Part shown: piece after piece, positions 7,313 through 14,181 of the stretch
How positions within the stretch are numbered: position 1 is the stretch's first letter
Layout of the letters: every line of letters begins with the position of its first letter
Source of the DNA: Bacteroidota bacterium
Lineage (GTDB): Bacteria; Bacteroidota; Bacteroidia; Bacteroidales; WCHB1-69
Direction of reading: 5' to 3'
Length of the DNA: 20,629 bases
NCBI GenBank assembly: GCA_023413895.1
Contig: JAEZOU010000039.1
Location: forward strand, 1 to 20,629
Notes under the pieces: generated by a model
The model's database searches: none
Told to the model about the DNA's origin: nothing
Seen by the model: the letters and a program-made list of their open reading frames with translations, nothing else
Program-made: the position numbers and the translations under genes

Positions 7313-8248
7313 ATGAAAGGAGTTATTACAAAAACTACAGGTTTATGGTATGTAGTGCAAGGCGAAGATGGAAATACTTACAATTGCCGTTTGAGGGGAA
7401 AATTTAGAATACAAGGAATCAAAAACACCAATCCTGCCGTTGTGGGCGACAATATATCATTTCTCATTGAGTCAGATGGGGTAGGATATATTACCGAAAT
7501 AGAGAAACGTAAAAACTATATTGACCGAAAATCTACCAAGCTTTCAAAAATTAGCCACATTATTGCAGCCAATATTGATATTGCCTTTTTGGTTATTACA
7601 GTATCAGAACCTAGAACATCGTTAGGATTTATCGACAGATTTTTGGTTGCAGCAGAAGGATTTCGTATTCCTACTTGTATTGTAATCAACAAGATGGATC
7701 TCTATTCTGATGAAGAATTAGAATTGGTAGAAGAATATACAAACCTATACAAATCAATAGGTTATGAAGTGATCCACACATCAGTAGTGGAGGGTAGGGG
7801 AATGGAAGAATTGAAATTGCGAATGCAAGGTAAAGTCTCCTTATTGAGTGGACATTCTGGCGTTGGAAAATCAGCAATTGTAAACCATATTCAACCAGAC
7901 TTACAAGTAAAAATTGGTGAGATATCTAAAGTTCACAATAAAGGAAAACATACGACAACTTTTGCGCAGATGTTTCCGTTAGAGATGGGCGGCTATATCA
8001 TAGATACCCCAGGAATTAAGGAGTTTGGATTGATTCAATATTCAAAAGAGGAAGTTCGGGATTATTTTCCTGAAATTCGTGCTTTCAACAATTGTTGTAA
8101 ATTTACCAATTGTTTGCATCAGCACGAGCCTGCTTGCCAAGTGATAAAAGCTGTTGAGAATGGTGAAATTCCGATTTCGCGTTATCAAAACTATTTGGCT
8201 ATTCTTGCAGATGATGACATGCAAATTGAAGATTGGAAATTGAGATAA
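7313..8248 (+). CDS. rsgA: Ribosome small-subunit-dependent GTPase RsgA (YjeQ/EngC)
   Basis: RsgA is a circularly permuted GTPase that checks late maturation of the 30S ribosomal subunit and helps release assembly factors. The 311-residue protein has the expected order: an N-terminal OB-fold (GLWYVV through PAVVGDNISF), then the permuted G motifs NKMD at 126-129, the P-loop GHSGVGKS at 180-187 and DTPG at 231-234. A C-terminal zinc site follows, with the pattern C-x4-C-x-H-x5-C in the segment CKFTNCLHQHEPAC. All key residues are present. The ATG lies 2 bases after the stop of the SUMF1-like gene, so it is the last gene of a three-gene operon with no obvious functional link to its partners. 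Confidence 0.97.
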   Translation: MKGVITKTTGLWYVVQGEDGNTYNCRLRGKFRIQGIKNTNPAVVGDNISFLIESDGVGYITEIEKRKNYIDRKSTKLSKISHIIAANIDIAFLVITVSEPRTSLGFIDRFLVAAEGFRIPTCIVINKMDLYSDEELELVEEYTNLYKSIGYEVIHTSVVEGRGMEELKLRMQGKVSLLSGHSGVGKSAIVNHIQPDLQVKIGEISKVHNKGKHTTTFAQMFPLEMGGYIIDTPGIKEFGLIQYSKEEVRDYFPEIRAFNNCCKFTNCLHQHEPACQVIKAVENGEIPISRYQNYLAILADDDMQIEDWKLR

Positions 8249-8293
8249 TAAGATGATTTAGATACACTTAAATTAGTTTATTTAAAGTAATTT

Positions 8294-9664
8294 TCATTCT
8301 AAATCCAAGTGTTTTATACTATCTTTATCTACTTTTTTGTCTCCCCAGATCTCACGAGTCATCTTTAACACTTCGCTATAGGTCATTTTATCTGTCTGCT
8401 CTAAAATTCTTTGTACAAAAAGACATTGACGCACATCGGCTTCGTTATTCACCACTGATTCTGCTAATGCTTTGCACGACTGGTATCCACAAATTCTGCA
8501 ATCAACCTGAGGCAAATCTTGTGTAATTTCGTAAACTTTTTTCATTTTTCGCATTGCAACGGCAATATTGTCATCCAATTTATCCATTGAGCGTGGCTCA
8601 ATTTTTTCAGCGACAATATGTTCAAGCAGATAATCCTTATACTTAAAAATTTTATTCTCATCAGCAGTTACCGATTCTGGTTTCGATTGAGCTCTAATCT
8701 TTTGGCGCTCAGTAATTAAGAATCTATTTCCTGCACACAAAATCCCACCTGCACAACTTTCGTCACATGCACGTAATTCTAAGAAATCAATATCTGTAAT
8801 ATCCTCATTCTCAACTTTTTCTAAAAATTCACTTACATTATAAATTTCATCAATAGCCAAATTCCTTCCCATTGGAATTCCATTAACCTCTCCTCCAGTA
8901 AGTGACCAAAGCAAACTTCCTTTTGAAATAGGATGGAAGTCAAACTCATCTTCACGAAGTTGATATAAACCTTGTTTGATAACTCGGAAAACCTTGTTAT
9001 AGAGATAGTTCATATTAATAACGCCATCAATTACAGATTTTTCTTCACCAACAGGACTTTTGATGGCAGCAATTTTAGCTGCGCAAGGGGAAACATAAAA
9101 AATGCCAATATCTTCCTGTGAAACTCCGTGTTCGGTAAGCACTTTCTTTATATAGTGTGCTGTCATATCTAACGGTGGTTTTATTAATAGAAGATTATCA
9201 GTAAGTGATGGATATTTAACCTGAATAAGACGTACAATAGCAGGACAGAAAGATGAAATAATTGGTTTATCAAGATTTTCATCTTGCACTTTATTAATTA
9301 ACTCCTCCTTGATAATATCAGCACTTTTTTCAACCTCATACACATATTTAAAGCCTAAATGGTAAATGGCCGAGAGAATTGCGCGTTGACTAATTCGCTC
9401 TGGAAATTGCGCACTAAAAATAGATGGCAACAAGATAACTGGACATTTATAGTTGTAAATAGTTTGAAAATCATCTTGTTCTATATATATTGAATTAGTC
9501 GGGCAAACGATGTAACATTTGCCACAATCAATACATCGGTTGTTATTCAGAATAGGTTTTCCATGACTAATATGTATTGCACCTGTAGGGCAAACACTTG
9601 TACAATGCGAACATCCGATACAAAGATCATCGTTAAATTTTAGTGCGTGGTGAAAATTTTCCAT
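8294..9664 (-). CDS. [FeFe]-hydrogenase-like iron-sulfur protein, probably sensory
   Basis: The 456-residue protein begins with two ferredoxin-type [4Fe-4S] motifs (Cys15, 18, 21, 25 and Cys44, 47, 50, 54). The [FeFe]-hydrogenase large-subunit domain follows. The three cysteine loops that hold the H-cluster are recognisable: SFCPAIV (Cys140), SPCAAK (Cys194) and RACDESCAGG (Cys300 and Cys304). All four cluster ligands are therefore kept, but the residue before Cys140, a proton-relay Cys in catalytic enzymes (TSCCP), is Phe139. A further C-terminal motif (Cys389, 392, 397, 414) resembles the FeS domain of RnfB-type proteins and would hold another [4Fe-4S] cluster. The gene starts 1 base after an anti-sigma-like ATPase and ends a six-gene regulatory-looking operon. 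I infer a redox or H2 sensor. Catalytic activity is doubtful, and whether a full H-cluster is assembled cannot be read from the sequence. Confidence 0.88.
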   Translation of the reverse strand: MENFHHALKFNDDLCIGCSHCTSVCPTGAIHISHGKPILNNNRCIDCGKCYIVCPTNSIYIEQDDFQTIYNYKCPVILLPSIFSAQFPERISQRAILSAIYHLGFKYVYEVEKSADIIKEELINKVQDENLDKPIISSFCPAIVRLIQVKYPSLTDNLLLIKPPLDMTAHYIKKVLTEHGVSQEDIGIFYVSPCAAKIAAIKSPVGEEKSVIDGVINMNYLYNKVFRVIKQGLYQLREDEFDFHPISKGSLLWSLTGGEVNGIPMGRNLAIDEIYNVSEFLEKVENEDITDIDFLELRACDESCAGGILCAGNRFLITERQKIRAQSKPESVTADENKIFKYKDYLLEHIVAEKIEPRSMDKLDDNIAVAMRKMKKVYEITQDLPQVDCRICGYQSCKALAESVVNNEADVRQCLFVQRILEQTDKMTYSEVLKMTREIWGDKKVDKDSIKHLDLE

Positions 9665-9665
9665 A

Positions 9666-10076
9666 CTAAAAATAGTTGATAATTTCTACAGTAGTTCCAA
9701 CGCCAACAGTGGAGTTAATAGTTAGTTTATCTGTATTAGATTCAATGTTTGGTAATCCCATACCTGCACCGAAGCCCATTTCACGAACTTTAGGCGAAGC
9801 GGTAGAGTAACCTTTTTGCATCGCCTTATTGATATCGGGAATACCATTACCTTCATCTTCCAACTTGATATAAATCTTCTCCTCATCAATATCGACAGTG
9901 ATAACACCACGTCGTGCATGAGCGACAATATTTACTTCTGCTTCGTAAAGAGCTACCACAGTACGTTTTATGATTGCAGGATTTACCCCAATTTGTTTAA
10001 GCATTTTTTTTACTGTGCTTGAAACAATACCTGCATTTGTAAAATCGCCACCTTCAACATTATAAGTAAAATTCAT
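9666..10076 (-). CDS. Anti-sigma-type GHKL ATPase (RsbW/SpoIIAB-like)
   Basis: This 136-residue protein consists of a single HATPase_c domain of the kind found in anti-sigma factor serine kinases such as RsbW and SpoIIAB. The N box is ALYEAEVNIVAHA (Asn49), the G1 box is DEGNGI (74-79) and the glycine-rich lid is GFGAGMGL (101-108), followed by PNIES. RsbW-type proteins bind and inactivate a sigma factor or phosphorylate an antagonist protein. No STAS-domain antagonist, PP2C phosphatase or sigma factor is in the window, so its partner is unknown. It is transcribed between a DRTGG-like gene and the [FeFe]-hydrogenase-like gene, 1 base from the latter, which suggests that the two proteins interact. 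Confidence 0.85.
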   Translation of the reverse strand: MNFTYNVEGGDFTNAGIVSSTVKKMLKQIGVNPAIIKRTVVALYEAEVNIVAHARRGVITVDIDEEKIYIKLEDEGNGIPDINKAMQKGYSTASPKVREMGFGAGMGLPNIESNTDKLTINSTVGVGTTVEIINYF

Positions 10077-10090
10077 AAGTTTCTATTTGA

Positions 10091-10438
10091 TTAATATACG
10101 GGTGATAATCCGGCAGCATAAAGAACGCCACTAGTGCGATACATGGAATAATCTGTTTCAAGAAGTGTCATACCATGTTCTTCAGCTAACTCTTTCATTT
10201 CAGGAGTAACTTTTTTTCCACGAACAAAAAGAATAACGTAAATGTCTGACATTTCGCAAGTTCTAATAGTTTGGATATTTGCTAATCCTGTTATCAACAA
10301 CAGATTTTTATCTGTTTCAATAGTTAAAACATCGCTCATAAGGTCGGAAGCAAAGACTTGCTCTACTTCCTGTTGAGCAGGAATTTTACTTGTAATAACT
10401 TTAGCATTTGCGTTTTGTACAATCTCTTCAATGGTCAT
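10091..10438 (-). CDS. DRTGG-domain-like protein (second copy)
   Basis: This 115-residue protein is a paralogue of the first gene of the operon (11760-12092). Both carry an ASDLxSDV motif (here FASDLMSDV) near residue 30 and, after similar spacing, an E-x-G-(I/M) segment followed by LL near the C-terminus. This pattern fits the DRTGG family, small domains of unknown biochemical role seen beside hydrogenase-related and CBS-domain proteins. The literal DRTGG sequence is not present. The start at 10438 (MTIEEIVQNANAKV) was chosen over the in-frame start at 10486 because it aligns with the paralogue (MTVKELAEKLNLTI) and avoids overlapping the preceding gene. It lies 22 bases after that gene and 14 before the next. 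Confidence 0.75.
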   Translation of the reverse strand: MTIEEIVQNANAKVITSKIPAQQEVEQVFASDLMSDVLTIETDKNLLLITGLANIQTIRTCEMSDIYVILFVRGKKVTPEMKELAEEHGMTLLETDYSMYRTSGVLYAAGLSPVY

Positions 10439-10460
10439 GTTTAATATTTTAAGTTGTAAA

Positions 10461-10997
10461 CTATTTTTCATTAATTTGCTCTTCAATCATTTCTCGAAGA
10501 TATTGAATAATTTCTGGTTCTTGAATTGAAACCCCATCTAAAGCTTCATTAACTTCGTCTGTATCAAAAAGATAATCTATTTTATCATTCTTATAATGAA
10601 AAATAAATCGGATAGTAGGGTAGGCAGAAGCTGTAAGAACAACCGTACCAGCAAGGTCGCCCATAGGGGGTCTATCAATATGACTGAGCCCGAAAATTGC
10701 AGTAACCTCAGTTCCTTTACCCACTTCTGAGTGGATTTGGAGCGAACCACCAGTAAGTTCTGCATTTTGCTTCAGCAACGGAATTCCTAACCCCACTTTT
10801 CGGGTTGTTCTGGTCGTAAAAAAGGGATTGATAACGTTACTTACCATTTCTGGACTCATTCCACAGCCATTATCAATAAATTGTAGTGTAAGTGTATCAT
10901 TATCAGGATTCTCAATAACTCTCAAGGTAATTTCAGTCGCTTTTGCGCGAGTAGAGTTTTGGAGAATATCCATTATATGCATTGATAAATCTTTCAT
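10461..10997 (-). CDS. GHKL (histidine-kinase-type) ATPase without a phosphoacceptor domain
   Basis: This 178-residue protein starts directly with a HATPase_c domain: N box MDILQNSTRAKATEI (Asn14), G1 box DNGCGM (42-47), F box NPFFTTR and G2 box GLGIPLL (69-75). This is the catalytic domain of a sensor histidine kinase without a dimerisation and His-phosphotransfer domain and without membrane segments. About 75 C-terminal residues beyond the ATPase core (from roughly GLSHIDRPPMGD onward) are not recognised. The start at 10997 (MKDLSMHIMDILQNS) was preferred because an extension to 11066 would overlap the PHP gene and add residues not expected for the family. It lies 10 bases after the PHP gene. 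A possible role is phosphorylating or binding one of the other operon products. Confidence 0.82.
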   Translation of the reverse strand: MKDLSMHIMDILQNSTRAKATEITLRVIENPDNDTLTLQFIDNGCGMSPEMVSNVINPFFTTRTTRKVGLGIPLLKQNAELTGGSLQIHSEVGKGTEVTAIFGLSHIDRPPMGDLAGTVVLTASAYPTIRFIFHYKNDKIDYLFDTDEVNEALDGVSIQEPEIIQYLREMIEEQINEK

Positions 10998-11007
10998 ATT
11001 CAATAAA

Positions 11008-11748
11008 TTATTGTAAAAACACACCTCTTCCTTCTTTTCCATGCAACGCCATTCGAATCTCTTCAAAACTACGCGTTTTTAGTTCAAAGAAACAGGTAGC
11101 TGTGCCGATAGAGTCGGGGAGATGTGCATCAGAACTTCTGATAAATGTTTTATTTTTCAAGTATTTATGTTGTTTCAACAAAACGTCCTTATCTCCATGT
11201 CCTGAAATTTCGACTGCATCATATTGTAAATCAAGCGGAATGAAACCTAATTGAGAAATAACGCTTGTTTTACTTTTGTCGATATGGGCAGGAATAAAGA
11301 TTCCTTCGAGTTCCATCACTTTATTGGCAATTGACTCAATATCAACATCTAAACCAGAAGTAAGTAAACGCGGTTCTTCGTAAACAATATTCATATCAGC
11401 ATCAATTTGCACTTGATCGCCAAAGAAATCGGGGGAATTGGGAATGTTGGGCAAATGAGCATCTAAGTACTCTTGGAAGAGATCTAATTTTTCATGGTTA
11501 GGAAAGAAAGCTAGGCAGTGAGCCTCCTCGTGTGTCGTAACTTCAGCACCACATAAGACAAAAATATTACGATTTTTGGAGTAATGTTCTGCTAAGCGAC
11601 AATGGCGCGTGCTGTTATGGTCCGTAATTCCAATGATGTCAATTCCTTTTTGAAGTGCACGCTCAATGATATATTCGGGTGTCATATCCAAATCGCCACA
11701 TGGCGATAGGAGAGTGTGGTTGTGTAAATCTGCCTTATATCTAATCAA
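11008..11748 (-). CDS. PHP-domain metal-dependent hydrolase (predicted phosphoesterase)
   Basis: This 246-residue protein has the main PHP metal-binding motifs: DLHNHT (Asp7, His9, His11), GITDHN (Asp43, His44), GAEVT (Glu69), PAHIDKS and, near the C-terminus, SSDAH. PHP proteins cleave phosphoester bonds using two or three metal ions; members include histidinol phosphatases, nucleases and nucleotide 3'-phosphatases. The protein is close to the stand-alone PHP type, not to the DNA polymerase domain. The start at 11748 (MIRYKADLHNHTLL) places the first motif at the N-terminus as usual. It lies 11 bases after the first DRTGG-like gene. Its place in a hydrogenase-like signalling operon suggests a regulatory substrate such as a nucleotide, but that is inference. 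Confidence 0.88.
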   Translation of the reverse strand: MIRYKADLHNHTLLSPCGDLDMTPEYIIERALQKGIDIIGITDHNSTRHCRLAEHYSKNRNIFVLCGAEVTTHEEAHCLAFFPNHEKLDLFQEYLDAHLPNIPNSPDFFGDQVQIDADMNIVYEEPRLLTSGLDVDIESIANKVMELEGIFIPAHIDKSKTSVISQLGFIPLDLQYDAVEISGHGDKDVLLKQHKYLKNKTFIRSSDAHLPDSIGTATCFFELKTRSFEEIRMALHGKEGRGVFLQ

Positions 11749-11759
11749 AATACTGATAT

Positions 11760-12092
11760 TTAGTTGATTAATTGATATATCTTACCAACAGTTTCAAATG
11801 TTTCCTCTTTAGTTCCTAAAAGTACAATTCCTTCCTCTTTAGCTTGTTCTAAAGCATCGGGTTCTGGTTTACTATCTTTTACCAAAACGACAGCAGCTAA
11901 CTCCTTTAATGATGCGATTGCAATTACGTTTTTATGTGTTTGAAGTGTAATCCAAACATTTCCTTCTTGAGCAAATCCCATAACGTCGCTCAGTAAGTCA
12001 GATGCGTAGCCGCCTACAATTTCTCTATCTAAATTTTCTTCACCACAAAAAATTGTCAAATTTAATTTTTCTGCTAATTCTTTAACTGTCAT
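11760..12092 (-). CDS. DRTGG-domain-like protein (first copy)
   Basis: This 110-residue protein is the first gene of the six-gene minus-strand cluster. It starts MTVKELAEKLNLTIF and contains GGYASDLLSDVMGF, followed by an alternating beta/alpha pattern (VWITLQTHKNVIAIA, AAVVLV, GIVLLG), consistent with a DRTGG-type fold. It is paralogous to the product of 10091-10438. No catalytic residues are evident, and a ligand-binding or protein-interaction role is plausible. The gene has 154 bases upstream before the next gene, a region that contains repeats and palindromes, so it may be the promoter-proximal member of the operon. Confidence 0.75.
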   Translation of the reverse strand: MTVKELAEKLNLTIFCGEENLDREIVGGYASDLLSDVMGFAQEGNVWITLQTHKNVIAIASLKELAAVVLVKDSKPEPDALEQAKEEGIVLLGTKEETFETVGKIYQLIN

Positions 12093-12127
12093 ATCGATAC
12101 TTTATTTCTTTTTAATTCTTGTATGTT

Positions 12128-12162
12128 TCTACGAAATATTTTTTAATTTCTGTCTACGAAAT
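12128..12162. repeat. Direct repeat TCTACGAAAT, two copies, upstream of the signalling operon
   Basis: TCTACGAAAT occurs at 12128-12137 and again at 12153-12162, start to start 25 bases apart. Both copies lie 36-70 bases upstream of the first DRTGG-like start codon (12092, minus strand). This position and spacing suit binding of a regulator on one DNA face at about two and a half helical turns, or an operator overlapping the promoter. Confidence 0.5.
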
Positions 12163-12194
12163 TTCTGCCTTAAATTGTCGTATGTGGTTTTCCT

Positions 12195-12208
12195 ATAATA
12201 TATATTAT
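12195..12208. repeat. 14-bp AT-only palindrome
   Basis: The 14 bases ATAATATATATTAT equal their own reverse complement. They lie 103-116 bases upstream of the first gene of the signalling operon. Base composition is extreme, so the palindrome may be chance or an easily melted site. Confidence 0.35.
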
Positions 12209-12214
12209 GTTAAA

Positions 12215-12234
12215 TAGAATATTCTAAAATTCTA
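12215..12234. repeat. Palindrome and inverted repeat downstream of the glycosyltransferase gene
   Basis: TAGAATATTCTA (12215-12226) is a perfect 12-bp palindrome. A further ATTCTA at 12229-12234 can pair with TAGAAT (12215-12220) across an 8-base loop. It could be a weak terminator for the glycosyltransferase transcript or an operator for the next operon. The T-run on the minus-strand side is only three bases, so the terminator reading is weak. Confidence 0.35.
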
Positions 12235-12246
12235 ATTTATAGTATT

Positions 12247-12981
12247 TTATAGTGTTTTCGGTTTTTTAAACAGATAGCGAAATCTCAAGCCAATAACGCC
12301 CATAATAGCTTCTTTAAAAATTCCTGCGCTCATTTTTGAAGTTCCTTCAGTTCTATCTGTAAAGGTAATCGGAACTTCAACAACTTTATAATTAAGCTTC
12401 AAGAATGTATATTTCATTTCAATCTGAAATCCATATCCAACATGATGGATTTGAGAAAGATCTACGGTTTTCAAGGCAGAGGCTCTATAGCAAATAAAAC
12501 CGGCAGTTGTGTCGTGGATTGGAATCCATAATATACTGCGAACATATACAGAGCCATAATACGAAATCATTCGACGTGAGCGAGGCCAATTCACAACCTG
12601 ACCGCCTTTACAGTAGCGAGATCCCACCGCTAAATCGGCATTTTGGTCTATGCAAGCTTGATACAAACGATTGATATCATTAGGGTTATGAGAAAAATCG
12701 GCATCCATTTCAAAGATAAAATCATAATTATGATCCAAAGCCCACTGAAAACCATGAATATATGCTTTTCCTAATCCATTTTTTTGAGTTCTAACTTCCA
12801 AAAATAATTTATCTGAAAACTCTGTAAGTAAACCTTTTACGATTTCAGAAGTTCCATCGGGAGAGCTATCATCAACTACTAAAATATGCACATCTGCAAC
12901 GGAAAATGTGTAGCGAATAATCTTTTCAATATTTTCCTTTTCGTTGTAAGTTGGAATAATGACAAGTTTTTTGTCCATCAT
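12247..12981 (-). CDS. Family 2 glycosyltransferase, polyprenol-monophosphate mannose synthase-like (DPM1/Ppm1 type)
   Basis: The enzyme family moves a sugar, usually mannose from GDP-mannose, onto a polyprenyl phosphate, making a lipid-linked donor used outside the cytoplasmic membrane. The 244-residue protein starts at the GT-A fold, with IIPTYNEKENI at the N-terminus, the nucleotide-binding VVDDSSPDGT (35-44), the metal-binding DADFSH (93-98) and GSRYCKGG, and ends without transmembrane segments. This is typical of the short catalytic DPM1-type protein. Two ATG codons are adjacent (12981 and 12978); the upstream one is used here, but either could be the start. It lies 20 bases after the secreted phosphoesterase gene on the same strand and may share its promoter. 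A GtrA-like protein at 6002-6454 could act with its product, though they are not linked. Confidence 0.88.
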   Translation of the reverse strand: MMDKKLVIIPTYNEKENIEKIIRYTFSVADVHILVVDDSSPDGTSEIVKGLLTEFSDKLFLEVRTQKNGLGKAYIHGFQWALDHNYDFIFEMDADFSHNPNDINRLYQACIDQNADLAVGSRYCKGGQVVNWPRSRRMISYYGSVYVRSILWIPIHDTTAGFICYRASALKTVDLSQIHHVGYGFQIEMKYTFLKLNYKVVEVPITFTDRTEGTSKMSAGIFKEAIMGVIGLRFRYLFKKPKTL

Positions 12982-13001
12982 TGTAATATTAAGTTATTTT
13001 A

Positions 13002-14018
13002 TTATTTTTCGAGGATGATATAAACAGGAAGGTGATCACTATATCCGCCCTGGTAAGTTCCTGCGGCGTAAGTTCTATAGGGATAACCTGCAAATGAACC
13101 TGTTTTAGTAAACATAAACTTCTTTGAAAATATCTGTGTTTGTGAATATTTATAATGATTTTGGGGTGCTAAAACTAGATTTGCTGAAATTATAATTTGA
13201 TCAAGCATATCCCAACTATCTTGGTAAGCATACGAACCCAAACCTTTTTGGTACAAATTAGCCATTGGATTATAAATAGCTCCCGGTTTTACATCTTTAA
13301 TTTTATTAACGGGTTTTAGCGCTTGAGAAAAACTCTTTGCATTAGGATTGTCGTTAAAGTCACCCATAATCACAATATTAGCATTGGGATTTATAGCAAA
13401 AAGTGAATCGACAATAGAGCGTGTGAGTTGCGCAGCTGCAATACGGAGTGGAAGACTTCTCGACTCCCCTCCCCTTTTTGATGGCCAGTGATTAACGATA
13501 AAATTCACAGTATCAACTTTATCCATAACCCCAGTAAGCACTACTTGGTCTCTAGTTATAAAATAGGGTTTTTCAGGAATTACTAAACGGTGAGCATGTA
13601 GGGAAAGGATTTCAAAACGTTCACTTTGGTAAATAAAAGCGACATCAACGCCACGTAAATCGGGAGAATCGTGATGTGCAACTTTGTATTTGTACGGCAA
13701 TAATTCTGGTTGTTGCGTCAAATCTTGTAAAACAGTAGCATTCTCAATTTCTGATACGCCTAAAACAACAGGACAACCTTCCTCTTTTCCAATCAAAGAG
13801 ATTACTTGTGATAAATTCTGCAACTTCCGAAAATAACGTTCTCCGGTCCATTGGTAACTACCTTCAGGAAGAAATTCCTCATCATTTTTATTGGGATCAT
13901 TAATTGTATCAAACAGATTTTCAACATTGTAAAATGCCACAACCGCTTTTTGCGTATTCTGGGAAAAGAGAAATCCTATGCAAAACAAGGATAAAAACAG
14001 AAGAAATATTTTTTTCAT
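13002..14018 (-). CDS. Secreted endonuclease/exonuclease/phosphatase-family enzyme
   Basis: This 338-residue protein begins MKKIFLLFLSLFCIGFLFSQ, a signal peptide probably cleaved after residue 19 or 20, so it acts in the periplasm or outside the cell. The mature part has the motif order of the EEP superfamily, which hydrolyses phosphodiester or phosphomonoester bonds in DNA, RNA or phospholipids: FYNVENLFD (metal and substrate), GVSEIEN (metal Glu), VNHWPSKRGG, GDFNDNP (catalytic Asp and Asn) and YSDHLPVY (catalytic Asp-His). All key residues are present. The start at 14018 was chosen over the in-frame ATG two codons earlier because it gives the cleaner signal peptide. It diverges from the TonB receptor gene with 251 bases between the starts. 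The exact substrate cannot be read. Confidence 0.88.
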   Translation of the reverse strand: MKKIFLLFLSLFCIGFLFSQNTQKAVVAFYNVENLFDTINDPNKNDEEFLPEGSYQWTGERYFRKLQNLSQVISLIGKEEGCPVVLGVSEIENATVLQDLTQQPELLPYKYKVAHHDSPDLRGVDVAFIYQSERFEILSLHAHRLVIPEKPYFITRDQVVLTGVMDKVDTVNFIVNHWPSKRGGESRSLPLRIAAAQLTRSIVDSLFAINPNANIVIMGDFNDNPNAKSFSQALKPVNKIKDVKPGAIYNPMANLYQKGLGSYAYQDSWDMLDQIIISANLVLAPQNHYKYSQTQIFSKKFMFTKTGSFAGYPYRTYAAGTYQGGYSDHLPVYIILEK

Positions 14019-14040
14019 AAACAAGAAATAGAATATTTTG

Positions 14041-14071
14041 CAAAATTACGAAAAAAAAGGAAATATTTCAA
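14041..14071 (-). promoter_or_regulatory. Promoter of the secreted phosphoesterase gene
   Basis: On the minus strand GTTG, revcomp at 14069-14072 with TTG at 14069-14071, is followed by a 20-base spacer and TAATTTTG (14041-14048), a good fit to the Bacteroidota promoter pattern. The box ends 22 bases before the ATG at 14018. Confidence 0.65.
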
Positions 14072-14151
14072 CCTAATTTTTCGTAAAAATAAAACTAAAA
14101 TATTTTTCAAAACAATAATCATATTTTAAATTTACACATAAATTTATAGGA

Positions 14152-14181
14152 GTTGTAGATTGATAAAAATGTGTAACTTTG
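14152..14181 (+). promoter_or_regulatory. Promoter of the TonB receptor operon
   Basis: GTTG (14152-14155), an 18-base spacer and TAACTTTG (14174-14181) resemble the Bacteroidota promoter, with the spacer one base short of usual. The implied leader of about 80 bases is much longer than those of the other genes here. It contains an AT-only inverted repeat (TTAAAAAA at 14189-14196 and TTTTTTAA at 14203-14210). Confidence 0.6.

Noticed and set aside
8266..8288. Possible hairpin between the converging rsgA and hydrogenase-like genes (ACTTAAAT and ATTTAAAGT).
   Set aside because: The stem is AT-only apart from one C:G pair and needs a bulged A, and the T-run after it is short. It is too weak to call a terminator, although a terminator would be expected here.
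13002..14018. Reading the EEP-family enzyme as part of the restriction or DNA repair machinery (exonuclease III).
   Set aside because: The signal peptide places it outside the cytoplasm, and its length and motifs fit secreted EEP hydrolases better than cytoplasmic repair enzymes.
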